From: a virus
Length of the DNA: 23,745 nucleotides
IMG/VR virus record: IMGVR_UViG_3300045921_000147
Coordinates: 1-23,745 of that record
Reading direction: 5' to 3' (one strand)
The notes under the pieces were generated by a model that did not search any database, was not told the origin of the DNA, and worked only from the letters and a program-made list of their open reading frames with translations. The translations under genes and the position numbers were made by a program. Shown here one piece after another: positions 7,449 to 14,485 of this stretch; position 1 is the stretch's first letter, and each line of letters opens with the position of its first letter.

Positions 7449-8766
7449 TTTCTTCTACATTAACCTTTTTAAGTTTTGGTAATTCAATCTTTTTAAGATT
7501 TGGAAGTTTTATTGGTACTTGTACCGCAAACTTAGGAACAACTTGCTCAACCAATTCTTTGGTTTTCTGGAAAATTGCTTCATACGAAAACTTCTGTCTA
7601 TTTTCACGAGCAAGTTTCTTTGCACCTGGTAACAAGGTATCGTAGTTTTCAAATGCATAAGCCATCATATTAATTGCTTGTGATGGATCAGGCATAAACC
7701 ACATACTTTCTTTTAATATAACATTATCCCACGCTGCTGATGGGTGAACATTTTCAAGCTTTCCACCGACGAGAAGTGCATCGTTTGTATTTAAGAAATC
7801 AAGATGTCCTGACCACCCAGACGCAATGATTGGTTTTTCACTTAACGATGCTTCTAATAATGGACGACCAAACCCTTCTCCGTGCGTCAAACTAATATGA
7901 ACCTTTACCTTTGGATGATTATATAAAGAATTCATTTCAGACTCAGTAAGTTCACCATGCAGTAAATATACGTTTGGAGCATTTGGTCCAACTTGATCAC
8001 GAATTTCTTTAATACGTTTCAATATATGTTCACGGTCGATTACTGAGAATCCTGCCCCAGAAGTCTTTAACAAGAGTGCTGGTTGTTTAGATTTTACAGT
8101 ATTCTTGAAGGTTTCACAGAAAAGTCTAATAAGCAAACCAACATTCTTTCGGTCATGCCCAAGATCACCCTTCAGCCAGTGACCAACAAAGAGATATACA
8201 AACTTTTCTTTAATCTTCAACATCACATCATCAATACTTCTTTCTAACTTGTGTTGTACACCGAAAACATCTGTATGAACCGCGTTATGTAAAACTCGGA
8301 TTGGAACACGAACTCTTTCTGTTTTTACAACATTTCCAGCTTGATCACGAAATTCTGCAACAGTTTGTTCAAATACACGTTTACTGTGTTCTGAAATAGT
8401 CCAAACTTCGTTCATACGGTTACACCCTTCAATCCACTGTAAACTACATGCGGTAGTTTCAATACCAGCAGTTATACCAATATTAAACTTTCCAATTGGT
8501 TGAAATTCGTTTGGAACAGAAATCTGAACAAACAAGTCTGGTTGACGATCCAACGGACCTTGAAGAATTCTGTTAAGAATTTCTACATGCTTTAAGTTTT
8601 CTCCGTCTAATGCATTGAGGGGAGTCATGCCCCAACCCATACTAACTAGTTTAATGTCATATAGATCAAGTTCAATAAAATGACTGACAATATCTCTGGC
8701 CATATCACCATACCCGCTTCGGGTTGCGAATGGTCCTTGTATAACACATAATGGTTTGTTACTCAT
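7420..8766 (-). CDS. GT4 glycosyltransferase
   Basis: A 448-residue GT-B transferase. The N-terminal domain begins with CVIQGPFATRSGYGDMARD, a typical start for this group. The C-terminal donor domain has KFVYLFVGHWLKGDLGHDRKN (the start of the second Rossmann unit, around 188-208) and ISLTHGEGFGRPLLEAS, which carries the E-x7-E pair that binds the nucleotide sugar. The end is a Lys/Pro/Leu-rich tail with a short repeated pattern (LPNLKKIELPKLKK) that could be a membrane- or partner-binding peptide. It forms a pair with the second GT4 upstream, from which it is separated by a small phage gene and a homing endonuclease. It overlaps the 89-residue gene by 8 bases. Confidence 0.9.
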   Translation of the reverse strand: MSNKPLCVIQGPFATRSGYGDMARDIVSHFIELDLYDIKLVSMGWGMTPLNALDGENLKHVEILNRILQGPLDRQPDLFVQISVPNEFQPIGKFNIGITAGIETTACSLQWIEGCNRMNEVWTISEHSKRVFEQTVAEFRDQAGNVVKTERVRVPIRVLHNAVHTDVFGVQHKLERSIDDVMLKIKEKFVYLFVGHWLKGDLGHDRKNVGLLIRLFCETFKNTVKSKQPALLLKTSGAGFSVIDREHILKRIKEIRDQVGPNAPNVYLLHGELTESEMNSLYNHPKVKVHISLTHGEGFGRPLLEASLSEKPIIASGWSGHLDFLNTNDALLVGGKLENVHPSAAWDNVILKESMWFMPDPSQAINMMAYAFENYDTLLPGAKKLARENRQKFSYEAIFQKTKELVEQVVPKFAVQVPIKLPNLKKIELPKLKKVNVEENEAVLRDSN

Positions 8767-9028
8767 CTATAACCTCTTCATAAGTTTGTTCAAAAATATC
8801 TGTTTTACATGGATAATATTCTCCAGCTACACCCCGAATAATCCAGTCTGTTAGAGCGCCTATCGTTGTTCCTTCTAATGTTTCGATATACACAACATAC
8901 TGACCATCAAAAGGTAGCTGCTCAATATGATACTTACTCTTTCCTAAAAAATTTATAATTTCATCTTGATTAGATTCTTTAATTTGAACAGCTTCTACTA
9001 TTACTGGTTTTTTTCTAAACTTTGGCAT
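8759..9028 (-). CDS. Conserved small phage protein of unknown function
   Basis: An 89-residue protein I recognise as a widespread phage and prophage type. It starts MPKFRKKPVIVEAVQI and ends with a conserved block ADWIIRGVAGEYYPCK-like segment; here it reads TDWIIRGVAGEYYPCKTDIF, followed by an acidic tail. The function is not known in any relative I can recall. It is small, soluble and lacks a signal or membrane segment. It lies between a GT4 and the homing endonuclease, which hints that it may have moved together with the endonuclease and may have nothing to do with glycan synthesis. The gene starts two bases after the endonuclease stop. Confidence 0.75.
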   Translation of the reverse strand: MPKFRKKPVIVEAVQIKESNQDEIINFLGKSKYHIEQLPFDGQYVVYIETLEGTTIGALTDWIIRGVAGEYYPCKTDIFEQTYEEVIDE

Positions 9029-9029
9029 G

Positions 9030-9773
9030 TTATAGATCTCTCCAAGTTTTTCTTAAAACTATATCACTTATATGATCAGGATTTAATCTGTATTTGTGTG
9101 CCAATTGTATCTGTTTAAACTGGCCAGTTTCCCAATCCTTTCTAATGTTAAGAACAATTTCTTCTGTAATTTTCCTACTTCTAGGAGCTATACTTTTTAT
9201 TTTATGAAGTTTTCTTTGTTCTTCACTCATGGTTTGCCAACGCTTCACGCCAGCAATTTCTAAAGATTTTTTATGAGATGTACTTAATTCTTTGCCTTTC
9301 CAAAATGAGGATTTTGACTTGTGAAGTTTCATATAATCCTTATCTTCTTTTTTATGAGACCAAGTTTTTATATTAGATTCTTTTATACGATTTTTATGTT
9401 CTTTAGATTTAGTCTTTCCTTTTCTCACAGTACTCATTTTATTAATTGTTTCAACAGAGTGTTTTTTACCTCGCATAGCTGCATCAGATTCAGTACCCAT
9501 ATTAAAACAATCCGGTGTTCCTACGTAAATTTTCAGTAATTTATTTTCTGATTCCGCCAATAGGTTAGGTTCCAATCGTTCCAATATTTCTATCGCAAAA
9601 GCGTCTTCTCCATATTTATTCCACGACGATTGCAAGTGTTTATTTGCGTGTCTGTTGTTTCTAAGTGCTGACCGATGATTTTGCCATCTATTTTTTATAT
9701 TAACACTTGATCCTATATAAAACTGACCAGTTTTGATGTTGGTTATTTTATAGATTCCACTCACGCTTTCCAT
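9030..9773 (-). CDS. GIY-YIG homing endonuclease with NUMOD3-like DNA-binding region
   Basis: A free-standing homing endonuclease of 247 residues. The catalytic domain occupies about residues 4-90: SGIYKITNIKTGQFYIGSS supplies the GIY and YIG strands, N26-IKNRW the conserved Arg, and LQSSWNKYGEDAFAIEILE the N/E part. The middle is rich in Lys/Ser/His with two NUMOD3-like blocks (GKKHSVETINKMS and GKTKSKEHKNRI) that would lie in the DNA minor groove. The C-terminal 40 residues (EEIVLNIRKDWETGQ through HISDIVLRKTW) look like a helix-turn-helix. It nicks or cuts a related intron-less or gene-less allele to spread itself. Its ATG lies 13 bases inside the end of the upstream GT4, so it uses the operon for expression. 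Confidence 0.93.
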   Translation of the reverse strand: MESVSGIYKITNIKTGQFYIGSSVNIKNRWQNHRSALRNNRHANKHLQSSWNKYGEDAFAIEILERLEPNLLAESENKLLKIYVGTPDCFNMGTESDAAMRGKKHSVETINKMSTVRKGKTKSKEHKNRIKESNIKTWSHKKEDKDYMKLHKSKSSFWKGKELSTSHKKSLEIAGVKRWQTMSEEQRKLHKIKSIAPRSRKITEEIVLNIRKDWETGQFKQIQLAHKYRLNPDHISDIVLRKTWRDL

Positions 9774-11227
9774 ATGTCAAATCTCTTTCGAGGTGACCAA
9801 TTTTTCAATACTTCTTCAAATCCTTCAATAAAACCATTACCCATTTCTGTTGTCGTAAATTTATTTTCTATTGCATATTCACGACCAAGTTTACCACGAC
9901 GAGTACGTTCGTCCTTTGACATATCAAAGATTTCTCTCATTGCTTTTGCAGAGTCTTCATATGAAGGACGTTCATCGACGATATATGGTGTAGGGACAGA
10001 GCCTATAAGCGAACGATTACTTGGAAATAGTGGAATAGCCCACTCACCATGCGTAGTATACTTTTTGACGCTATTTGTTAGGAAATTCTTATTAAAATGT
10101 ATATTTTCGTTTAATAAGTTACCGTTTTCATCACGGAATCCCATTTGGTCTTGCAATCCGCCTGTAACAGTTGCTATAATCATACTACCAGCCATTATTG
10201 CTTCCATTGTAGCCAATCCAAATCCTTCATTGGATGACATATTAATCGTAACATCTGTAATGTTATACAATAGATTGAGCTTGTGTGTTGGCAAACCAGG
10301 ATTGCTGTAGATAATAAGTTTTTCACATTCAGGCAATACATCACGAACTACAGCCGGCAAGTCTGTTCCATTATCATCAACCGGCGCGGTGTGCATTATT
10401 AATCGAACTTTATTTTTCTTTTCTTTTGGTAAATCAGCAACAAACTGCTTGAATGCCCATAACACATCACCAGTAGACTTGCGACGAATATTTCTATTGT
10501 TGTAGAGAATTGAAAATTCTACATCTTCATCTTTAAACAACTGTTTACGCATTTCAACTAATTCAGCGTCATCCTCTGGAACTGGCTTAAAAATATTTGA
10601 ATCTACACCGTGTGGGAGATACTTTAGTTGCCAATCTTTAATATCATCGCCCTCTAATACAATACGGTTTAAGTTGTGGGTTTGCTTACTAATAGCAAAT
10701 AATGCATCGACTGAACGATAATAGTTTTTATTGTACAATGGTGGTGGTGGTGCATCCCATATATTGTAGAACACGATTGGTACTACTTGACGAAGTTCGT
10801 GTTCCATCTCAAATAACCAAATCCAGTATCTTGGATCAGTAAAGATCATAAGAATATCTGGTTTATATGCCATTAATAATTGACGAACAACTTGTTGATT
10901 TCCATAACCATTAAATGGTACTATTATAAGTGACGCATCCTTCACACCAGAAGCTTCTGAAAGTGCCTGTGAAGCGTCTACAATTTTACCTGCTTCTGGG
11001 TGTTGTACAGCAGCTCCCAACTGCACCCAGTTATACCGATGTGCTGTATTTACTACAATTTCACGGGACATTGTTCCAACGCCCGAATGCATTCTCAAAT
11101 CATCGGAAAGTAATAAAACAGTTTTACGTTCTGCTTTTGGTAAGTAACCTTCTTTTGTAACCTCTACCGTATGATCGGCTATATCTCCGATACTCTGTGC
11201 AGTAGGAATATCAATATCTATACTCAT
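9761..11227 (-). CDS. GT4 glycosyltransferase (large)
   Basis: A 488-residue GT-B transferase, the largest of the operon. The N-terminal 35 residues are an extra acidic or polar extension before VLLLSDDLRMHSGVGTMSRE, which is the true GT-B start. The second domain has FSILYNNRNIRRKSTGD (start of the donor domain) and INMSSNEGFGLATMEAIMAG with the E-x7-E donor-binding pair, then IATVTGGLQDQM. DPRYWIWLFEMEHEL, about 130 residues in, is a segment of the acceptor domain. It resembles the other GT4 in layout but differs clearly in sequence. It directly follows the RHH gene (TAATG overlap), making it the first enzyme gene of the operon. Confidence 0.9.
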   Translation of the reverse strand: MSIDIDIPTAQSIGDIADHTVEVTKEGYLPKAERKTVLLLSDDLRMHSGVGTMSREIVVNTAHRYNWVQLGAAVQHPEAGKIVDASQALSEASGVKDASLIIVPFNGYGNQQVVRQLLMAYKPDILMIFTDPRYWIWLFEMEHELRQVVPIVFYNIWDAPPPPLYNKNYYRSVDALFAISKQTHNLNRIVLEGDDIKDWQLKYLPHGVDSNIFKPVPEDDAELVEMRKQLFKDEDVEFSILYNNRNIRRKSTGDVLWAFKQFVADLPKEKKNKVRLIMHTAPVDDNGTDLPAVVRDVLPECEKLIIYSNPGLPTHKLNLLYNITDVTINMSSNEGFGLATMEAIMAGSMIIATVTGGLQDQMGFRDENGNLLNENIHFNKNFLTNSVKKYTTHGEWAIPLFPSNRSLIGSVPTPYIVDERPSYEDSAKAMREIFDMSKDERTRRGKLGREYAIENKFTTTEMGNGFIEGFEEVLKNWSPRKRFDIWKA

Positions 11228-11397
11228 TATATATTTACGCTCCCTGAAAGTGAACCTGAAAAATCAGAAAGGAACAGTTGCTCCATATAGCGACTTATCT
11301 TTAATCCCCTAAGGTCGCAATACCGAGTCAAATGTTCCTTTATGTCTCTACGAATTTGTATAGTAGAGTAATACTGCTTTTTGTTTTTTCTACTCAT
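11227..11397 (-). CDS. Ribbon-helix-helix (Arc/MetJ/CopG-like) small DNA-binding protein
   Basis: A 56-residue basic protein from the preferred ATG at 11397. KQYYSTIQIRRDIKEHL has an alternating beta strand typical of the paired DNA-contacting ribbon, followed by two helices (RDIKEHLTRYCDLRG and KISRYMEQLFLSDF) separated by a short turn. RHH dimers bind palindromic operators and often repress their own promoter. The frame is open to an ATG at 11421, but that ATG lies at or upstream of the start point predicted from the promoter just before it; ATGs at 11403 and 11397 fit better, and no good Shine-Dalgarno is visible. It is the first gene of the glycan operon and overlaps the GT4 as TAATG. A role as operon autoregulator is inferred. 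Confidence 0.7.
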   Translation of the reverse strand: MSRKNKKQYYSTIQIRRDIKEHLTRYCDLRGLKISRYMEQLFLSDFSGSLSGSVNI

Positions 11398-11424
11398 AAA
11401 CATAACCGTTAAGGTGTACATTTA

Positions 11425-11454
11425 TATATAGTAGAATTCTACGAAAAAAGTCAA
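11425..11454 (-). promoter_or_regulatory. Sigma70-like promoter of the glycan operon
   Basis: Reading the minus strand, TTGACT (11454-11449) matches five of six bases of the -35 consensus. An 18-base spacer leads to TATATA (11430-11425), which matches five of six bases of the -10 consensus. The -35 box begins four bases after the stop codon of the nuclease gene, so the element sits in the only real intergenic gap of this area and would start transcription near 11418. The gene behind it is the RHH regulator followed by the glycan genes. Confidence 0.6.
11431..11442. promoter_or_regulatory. Candidate operator: perfect 12-bp palindrome between -35 and -10
   Basis: GTAGAATTCTAC is a perfect inverted repeat. 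It occupies the whole 3' part of the promoter spacer and abuts the -10 box, so a protein bound here would block RNA polymerase. The first gene downstream encodes a ribbon-helix-helix protein, a class that binds short palindromes as dimers. The palindrome is directly visible; its use as that protein's operator is inferred. Confidence 0.5.
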
Positions 11455-11457
11455 TTT

Positions 11458-12342
11458 TTAAACACCCTCAGTACAATGAATTGTATTTCTGAACGGACAA
11501 TATTTACAATTTGATTTAGAAGGCGTAGCAACTACTTGGTCATTATATTCACCAGTACTAGTAAAACATTCTTCTAAAAAGTTTTGAAAACTAGACCATG
11601 CCTTATTTATTGAAGGGGTTCCATGCGATGGTTCAAATTTACTAAGGCGGAGAATAGTGAAGTCAGCATTTTCTGCAATCTTGCGTTTGAGGATAAGAAA
11701 ACGTGGAATAATATTCTTCTCATCTACTCCAAACTGTTCTGCATAAAACTTCTTATATAGAAGAATTTGATTAATCTTTTTTGGATCTTTTTTCTGGTAT
11801 ACCCACCCAGAACGTGAAGTTTTTAAATCGTAAATATAATACAAATCTTTTGTGGTGTCGTGAATCACCAAATCAATGTAACCAATATAATTAATGTGAT
11901 CATTAAGTTGTACTTCAAGAGGGATTTCACAACCAACTAGTTTATGACCTTGTGTTGGAAAAAATGCTTTTGCATGTGAACGTACATGATCTAGAATAGC
12001 ACATCCATCTAAATAATATTCAATTAATGTTTCTTTATCAGCAACAAATGTTCGTTCACCTGTTTGTTCATTTAAGATACTACGTTCTTTAAACAATTCT
12101 TTTAAACGATCTTTGAACGGAATATGTAGGTCTATTAATTTTGCTTTCTTTTCATTTTCAAAATGCTGATGTAACCACTCTTGGATAACCTCGTGCATAG
12201 CAGTACCAAATACAGTGTCCATTGAATCTGAAAACTGATCTAGTTTATCAACATATTTCAATTTCCACTGCTTTGGACAAGTAAGCCAAGTACTATATTG
12301 AGAATATGAAACTTTCTTGGGTTCTATTAATTCTTCTGACAT
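11458..12342 (-). CDS. PD-(D/E)XK nuclease, Cas4/RecB/AddB-like with four-Cys Fe-S motif
   Basis: A 294-residue nuclease of the PDDEXK_1 type. The N-terminus SYSQYSTWLTCPKQWKLKY has the S-x-x-x-W-x-x-C-P start with the first Cys at 22. The active site is seen as GYIDLVIHD and YYIYDLKTS, the D...D-L-K pattern, and a preceding conserved Glu lies in the GCEIPLEV segment. The C-terminal C279-x2-C282-x7-C290 completes a four-Cys cluster as in Cas4 and AddB, where it holds a 4Fe-4S centre. GTAMHEVIQEW contributes the G-x-x-x-H metal ligand. Such phage enzymes are probably 5' or 3' exonucleases in recombination or DNA turnover. It is the last gene of the replication block and follows the metallophosphoesterase by one base. 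Confidence 0.88.
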   Translation of the reverse strand: MSEELIEPKKVSYSQYSTWLTCPKQWKLKYVDKLDQFSDSMDTVFGTAMHEVIQEWLHQHFENEKKAKLIDLHIPFKDRLKELFKERSILNEQTGERTFVADKETLIEYYLDGCAILDHVRSHAKAFFPTQGHKLVGCEIPLEVQLNDHINYIGYIDLVIHDTTKDLYYIYDLKTSRSGWVYQKKDPKKINQILLYKKFYAEQFGVDEKNIIPRFLILKRKIAENADFTILRLSKFEPSHGTPSINKAWSSFQNFLEECFTSTGEYNDQVVATPSKSNCKYCPFRNTIHCTEGV

Positions 12343-12343
12343 T

Positions 12344-13072
12344 TTAAGTTAGTTTAATGTTTATAATATTACCGTTATTATCTTCAGCGGCAATAGTTAG
12401 ATTTTCTACAATATCACCGCAGTTTATATAATCTAATCCATCAATCTGCTTTACACAAGGGGCGTGTATATGACCGCATATTACACCATCAAAATTATTT
12501 CTTTTTGCTTCTGATATTAGAACATTTTCAAAATTTCCTATATACATTGCGGCATCTTTTACTCGTTTCTTTATAGCTGCTGAAAAGCTCCAGTACTTTT
12601 TAATTCCCAGTGATCTTCTAATTTTATTTATCCAGAAATTAAATTTGACAATCATATTGTAAAGTATTGCTCCCAATTTTGAAATAAATGGGTGCATCTT
12701 TACAACTTCATCAAATTGATCTCCGTGAGTAATATAGTATCGTTTACCGTTTAATCCAATATATTGGTCGTCCATTTTAATTTCAATAGTATCAAACTTT
12801 GATCCAATTAACTCACGGACTACTTCATCGTGATTACCTGGTATGTAGATAATCTTAATTCCTTTACGAGATAATTTTAATAAATGTTGAATAAGAGCTG
12901 TAGTTTCACGATTCCAACGAATACCGTTTCGCATTACCCAAATATCAAAAATATCTCCAACTAGATAAATCGTGTCTGCTGTATTTGACTTTAAGAATGA
13001 CAAAAGTTCAGCGGCATGGCAGCCAGCTGAACCTATGTGAATGTCAGAAATAAAGAATGTTTTGTAATGCAT
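12344..13072 (-). CDS. Calcineurin-like metallophosphoesterase, LpxH/YbbF-like
   Basis: A 242-residue enzyme with the full metallophosphoesterase motif set: ISDIHIG (D10, H12), LVGDIFDIW (D40), IPGNHDE (79-83), THGDQFD (H116) and GHIHAPC (200-206). The order, the short length and the helical insert around 125-180 (MHPFISKLGAILYNM, WSFSAAIKKR) match UDP-2,3-diacylglucosamine hydrolase LpxH, about 240 residues, in which that insert forms the lipid-binding lid. Other members of COG2908 have different or unknown substrates, so a lipid A step is possible but not shown. It lies between a small membrane protein and a Cas4-like nuclease, so a nuclease or nucleotide-phosphate role is the alternative. 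Confidence 0.85.
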   Translation of the reverse strand: MHYKTFFISDIHIGSAGCHAAELLSFLKSNTADTIYLVGDIFDIWVMRNGIRWNRETTALIQHLLKLSRKGIKIIYIPGNHDEVVRELIGSKFDTIEIKMDDQYIGLNGKRYYITHGDQFDEVVKMHPFISKLGAILYNMIVKFNFWINKIRRSLGIKKYWSFSAAIKKRVKDAAMYIGNFENVLISEAKRNNFDGVICGHIHAPCVKQIDGLDYINCGDIVENLTIAAEDNNGNIINIKLT

Positions 13073-13073
13073 A

Positions 13074-13298
13074 TTACCACGTTGTTGAATCTATAGGAAT
13101 ATTTGTGAATATCCTGCACGTTACAGTCGATGTATCCAACCCTCGTCTAAGATAATCAAGTTTTATAGAATCTAAATATGGTTTATAAATTGGATTATCC
13201 TCACACTTTAACTTGGGTGATGTCGGTAGATAAACACAAGCAATCATCAACAAAATTACTACTACCACAGTGATTAAATTTATCCATCGTTGGCTCAT
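13074..13298 (-). CDS. Small protein with one N-terminal membrane segment
   Basis: A 74-residue protein of unknown function. After a short start with one Arg, residues about 6-25 form a hydrophobic helix (INLITVVVVILLMIACVYLP), followed by a polar domain with three more Cys positions in total (C21, C32, C61). The end of the helix, MIAC, only loosely resembles a lipobox, so an inner-membrane anchor is the safer reading. GAGAAA lies about 5 bases before the ATG. Upstream is a 24-base inverted repeat. The polar domain probably faces the periplasm (inferred). No family recognised. Confidence 0.6.
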   Translation of the reverse strand: MSQRWINLITVVVVILLMIACVYLPTSPKLKCEDNPIYKPYLDSIKLDYLRRGLDTSTVTCRIFTNIPIDSTTW

Positions 13299-13311
13299 AA
13301 TATTTCTCGAT

Positions 13312-13335
13312 TATAATACTATTATAAGTATTATA
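13312..13335. repeat. AT-rich inverted repeat with 9-base arms
   Basis: TATAATACT (13312-13320) and AGTATTATA (13327-13335) are exact inverted repeats around a 6-base centre. The right arm covers the stop codon of the 84-residue gene. On the minus strand TATAAT occurs within it, but no -35 box is found at a proper distance. There is no T-tract after it, so it is not a terminator. It could be an operator or a weak mRNA hairpin. Confidence 0.5.
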
Positions 13336-13585
13336 TTATGAAATCTTTCACGTTATTGCTTTCGTCTGTTTCTTCTTGCTTCTCGTTATCGGCGTTTATA
13401 TTGGACAATCTTTTAAAGGATCTCTCTAATTCTTCTATACGTTTATCCAAATCTGATTGGTCGGTTACCTTTTCGAATAAATCATAATAATAACTGTTAT
13501 TCATCTGTAAGGTAACGTGGAATAGTCCCGGAGCATCTTGAATCAAGAAATAAGGATTACCAGCTTTAGATCTACCTTTAATCAT
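13331..13585 (-). CDS. Hypothetical protein, 84 residues
   Basis: No family recognised. The first half looks like a small beta-rich fold (GNPYFLIQDAPGLFHVTLQM) and the second half is a charged helix that may form a coiled coil (DQSDLDKRIEELERSFKRL), ending in a disordered acidic tail with many Asn/Glu. The gene starts with ATGA overlap on the stop of the gp62-like gene, so it is probably translated together with the clamp-loader small subunit. A role at the replication fork is possible only by context. Confidence 0.6.
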   Translation of the reverse strand: MIKGRSKAGNPYFLIQDAPGLFHVTLQMNNSYYYDLFEKVTDQSDLDKRIEELERSFKRLSNINADNEKQEETDESNNVKDFII

Positions 13586-14031
13586 AACTTTAATTTTTTA
13601 ATTTTTTTAGCGTCTGTCCCGTAGGATTCAAGAAGTTGTTTGAGGTTTGACTTACCTGTGGGAGTTGCGTAGAAAATGTTGAGGTATTCTTGAGCCTCAT
13701 CTGTTCCCACCATGTAATGCGATGCAACGATTTCAACCACCCAGCTTTCATAGTTCGTTTCATCTTTGGCACCCTTAATATATTTGTTGTATTGTTTACC
13801 ACGGGGAAGAATATCAGCATACACTTTAAAGAGTTCTTTACCCTTTATCTGATTATAAAACATTTGAACTTCGTTCACAATTGGTACAAAGTTCATATTC
13901 ATACTAATGAACCTATTGATCATATAATCAGACCACGTTTTTTTATCTACGTCATTTAAAGTTTCATAATATTTTAAATTTTTTGACGTAAATACTGCAT
14001 TTACGTGATCAAATAAACTTTTCTGTTTCAT
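13582..14031 (-). CDS. gp62: Clamp-loader small subunit, T4 gp62-like
   Basis: A 149-residue protein that I match to T4 gp62 by segment order. TWSDYMINRFISMNMNFVPIV corresponds to the gp62 region with Y-S-K-F-M-V-E-N-A-L-S (here residues about 32-52). The following ILPRGKQYNKYIKG corresponds to the VPRGKRYGKW segment, and VVEIVASHYMVGTDEAQEY to the IIKLLAKRYQVNTNDA helix. The C-terminus is Lys-rich in both. With gp44 it forms the pentameric loader that opens and places the sliding clamp. T4 gp62 is 187 residues, so this version is clearly shorter, mainly at the N-terminus. The ATG overlaps the previous gene by 23 bases and has no clear Shine-Dalgarno. Confidence 0.75.
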   Translation of the reverse strand: MKQKSLFDHVNAVFTSKNLKYYETLNDVDKKTWSDYMINRFISMNMNFVPIVNEVQMFYNQIKGKELFKVYADILPRGKQYNKYIKGAKDETNYESWVVEIVASHYMVGTDEAQEYLNIFYATPTGKSNLKQLLESYGTDAKKIKKLKL

Positions 14032-14200
14032 CTGATGTTTCTATTAAAGTTTCTCTAATAGAATCTAATAGACTTTCTTGATCCTGTAAAGAGGGATCTT
14101 TTGATTTAAAAATCAAATCCCAATTTTCTCTAAAAGTATCCCAACTTACTGAGAGAGGACGAGGAGCATCACCTTTTCCATTTTGTACTGTGTCAGACAT
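14009..14200 (-). CDS. Hypothetical protein, 63 residues
   Basis: A small acidic protein of unknown function. It begins MSDTVQNGKGDAPRPLSVSWDTFRENWD; the G-K-G-D-x-P-R-P segment (residues 8-15) is common at the start of short phage proteins. The remainder is predicted helical and polar. It ends 23 bases inside the gp62-like gene, so its translation may feed initiation of that gene, which lacks its own ribosome site. No domain seen. Confidence 0.55.
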   Translation of the reverse strand: MSDTVQNGKGDAPRPLSVSWDTFRENWDLIFKSKDPSLQDQESLLDSIRETLIETSDETEKFI

Positions 14201-14202
14201 AA

Positions 14203-14481
14203 TTAAGCTGGATAATAAATTTCCTTAGACTTTGGTAATTCATCTCTTCTAATCAAGTTTAACGCAAATTCTGCGTCAGACTTATAAATTTCTACAATTT
14301 GTCTTCCTTCATTTGTGGGAATTTCTGCTACACGTCCCATATTATACAAAGCACGTTCTAATTCATCTATATAATGAAATAATATTGGGAACTGTGTATA
14401 TGACTCTTCATCCACGCCTGTAGGATAACCTTTCTTCATACGTTCACGAATTTGATCTACTTTAGTTGCTAAAACTGACAT
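14203..14481 (-). CDS. Hypothetical protein, 92 residues
   Basis: No family recognised. The protein seems largely helical, with a charged N-terminal helix (KVDQIRERMKKG), a middle helix pair (FHYIDELERALYNM and EGRQIVEIYKSDAEFALNLI) and a short Pro/Tyr end. No Cys or catalytic motif is visible. It lies between the zinc-ribbon gene (4-base gap) and the 63-residue gene (2-base gap) inside the clamp-loader section, so it is expressed with the replisome genes. Confidence 0.6.
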   Translation of the reverse strand: MSVLATKVDQIRERMKKGYPTGVDEESYTQFPILFHYIDELERALYNMGRVAEIPTNEGRQIVEIYKSDAEFALNLIRRDELPKSKEIYYPA

Positions 14482-14485
14482 TTTA

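Noticed and set aside
9774-10310. A 178-codon open frame on the plus strand opposite the large GT4 gene
   Set aside because: It is antisense to a well-supported GT4 reading frame, has no recognisable domain, and shows a Ser/Arg/Ile-rich composition typical of antisense frames. All supported genes are on the minus strand.
13074-13298. The small membrane protein as an outer-membrane lipoprotein or spanin
   Set aside because: The end of the helix reads MIAC, with Met at -3, a poor lipobox, and no partner spanin gene is seen. A simple membrane anchor is more likely.
13312-13335. The inverted repeat as a rho-independent terminator
   Set aside because: The stem is almost entirely A/T and no T-run follows on the minus strand.
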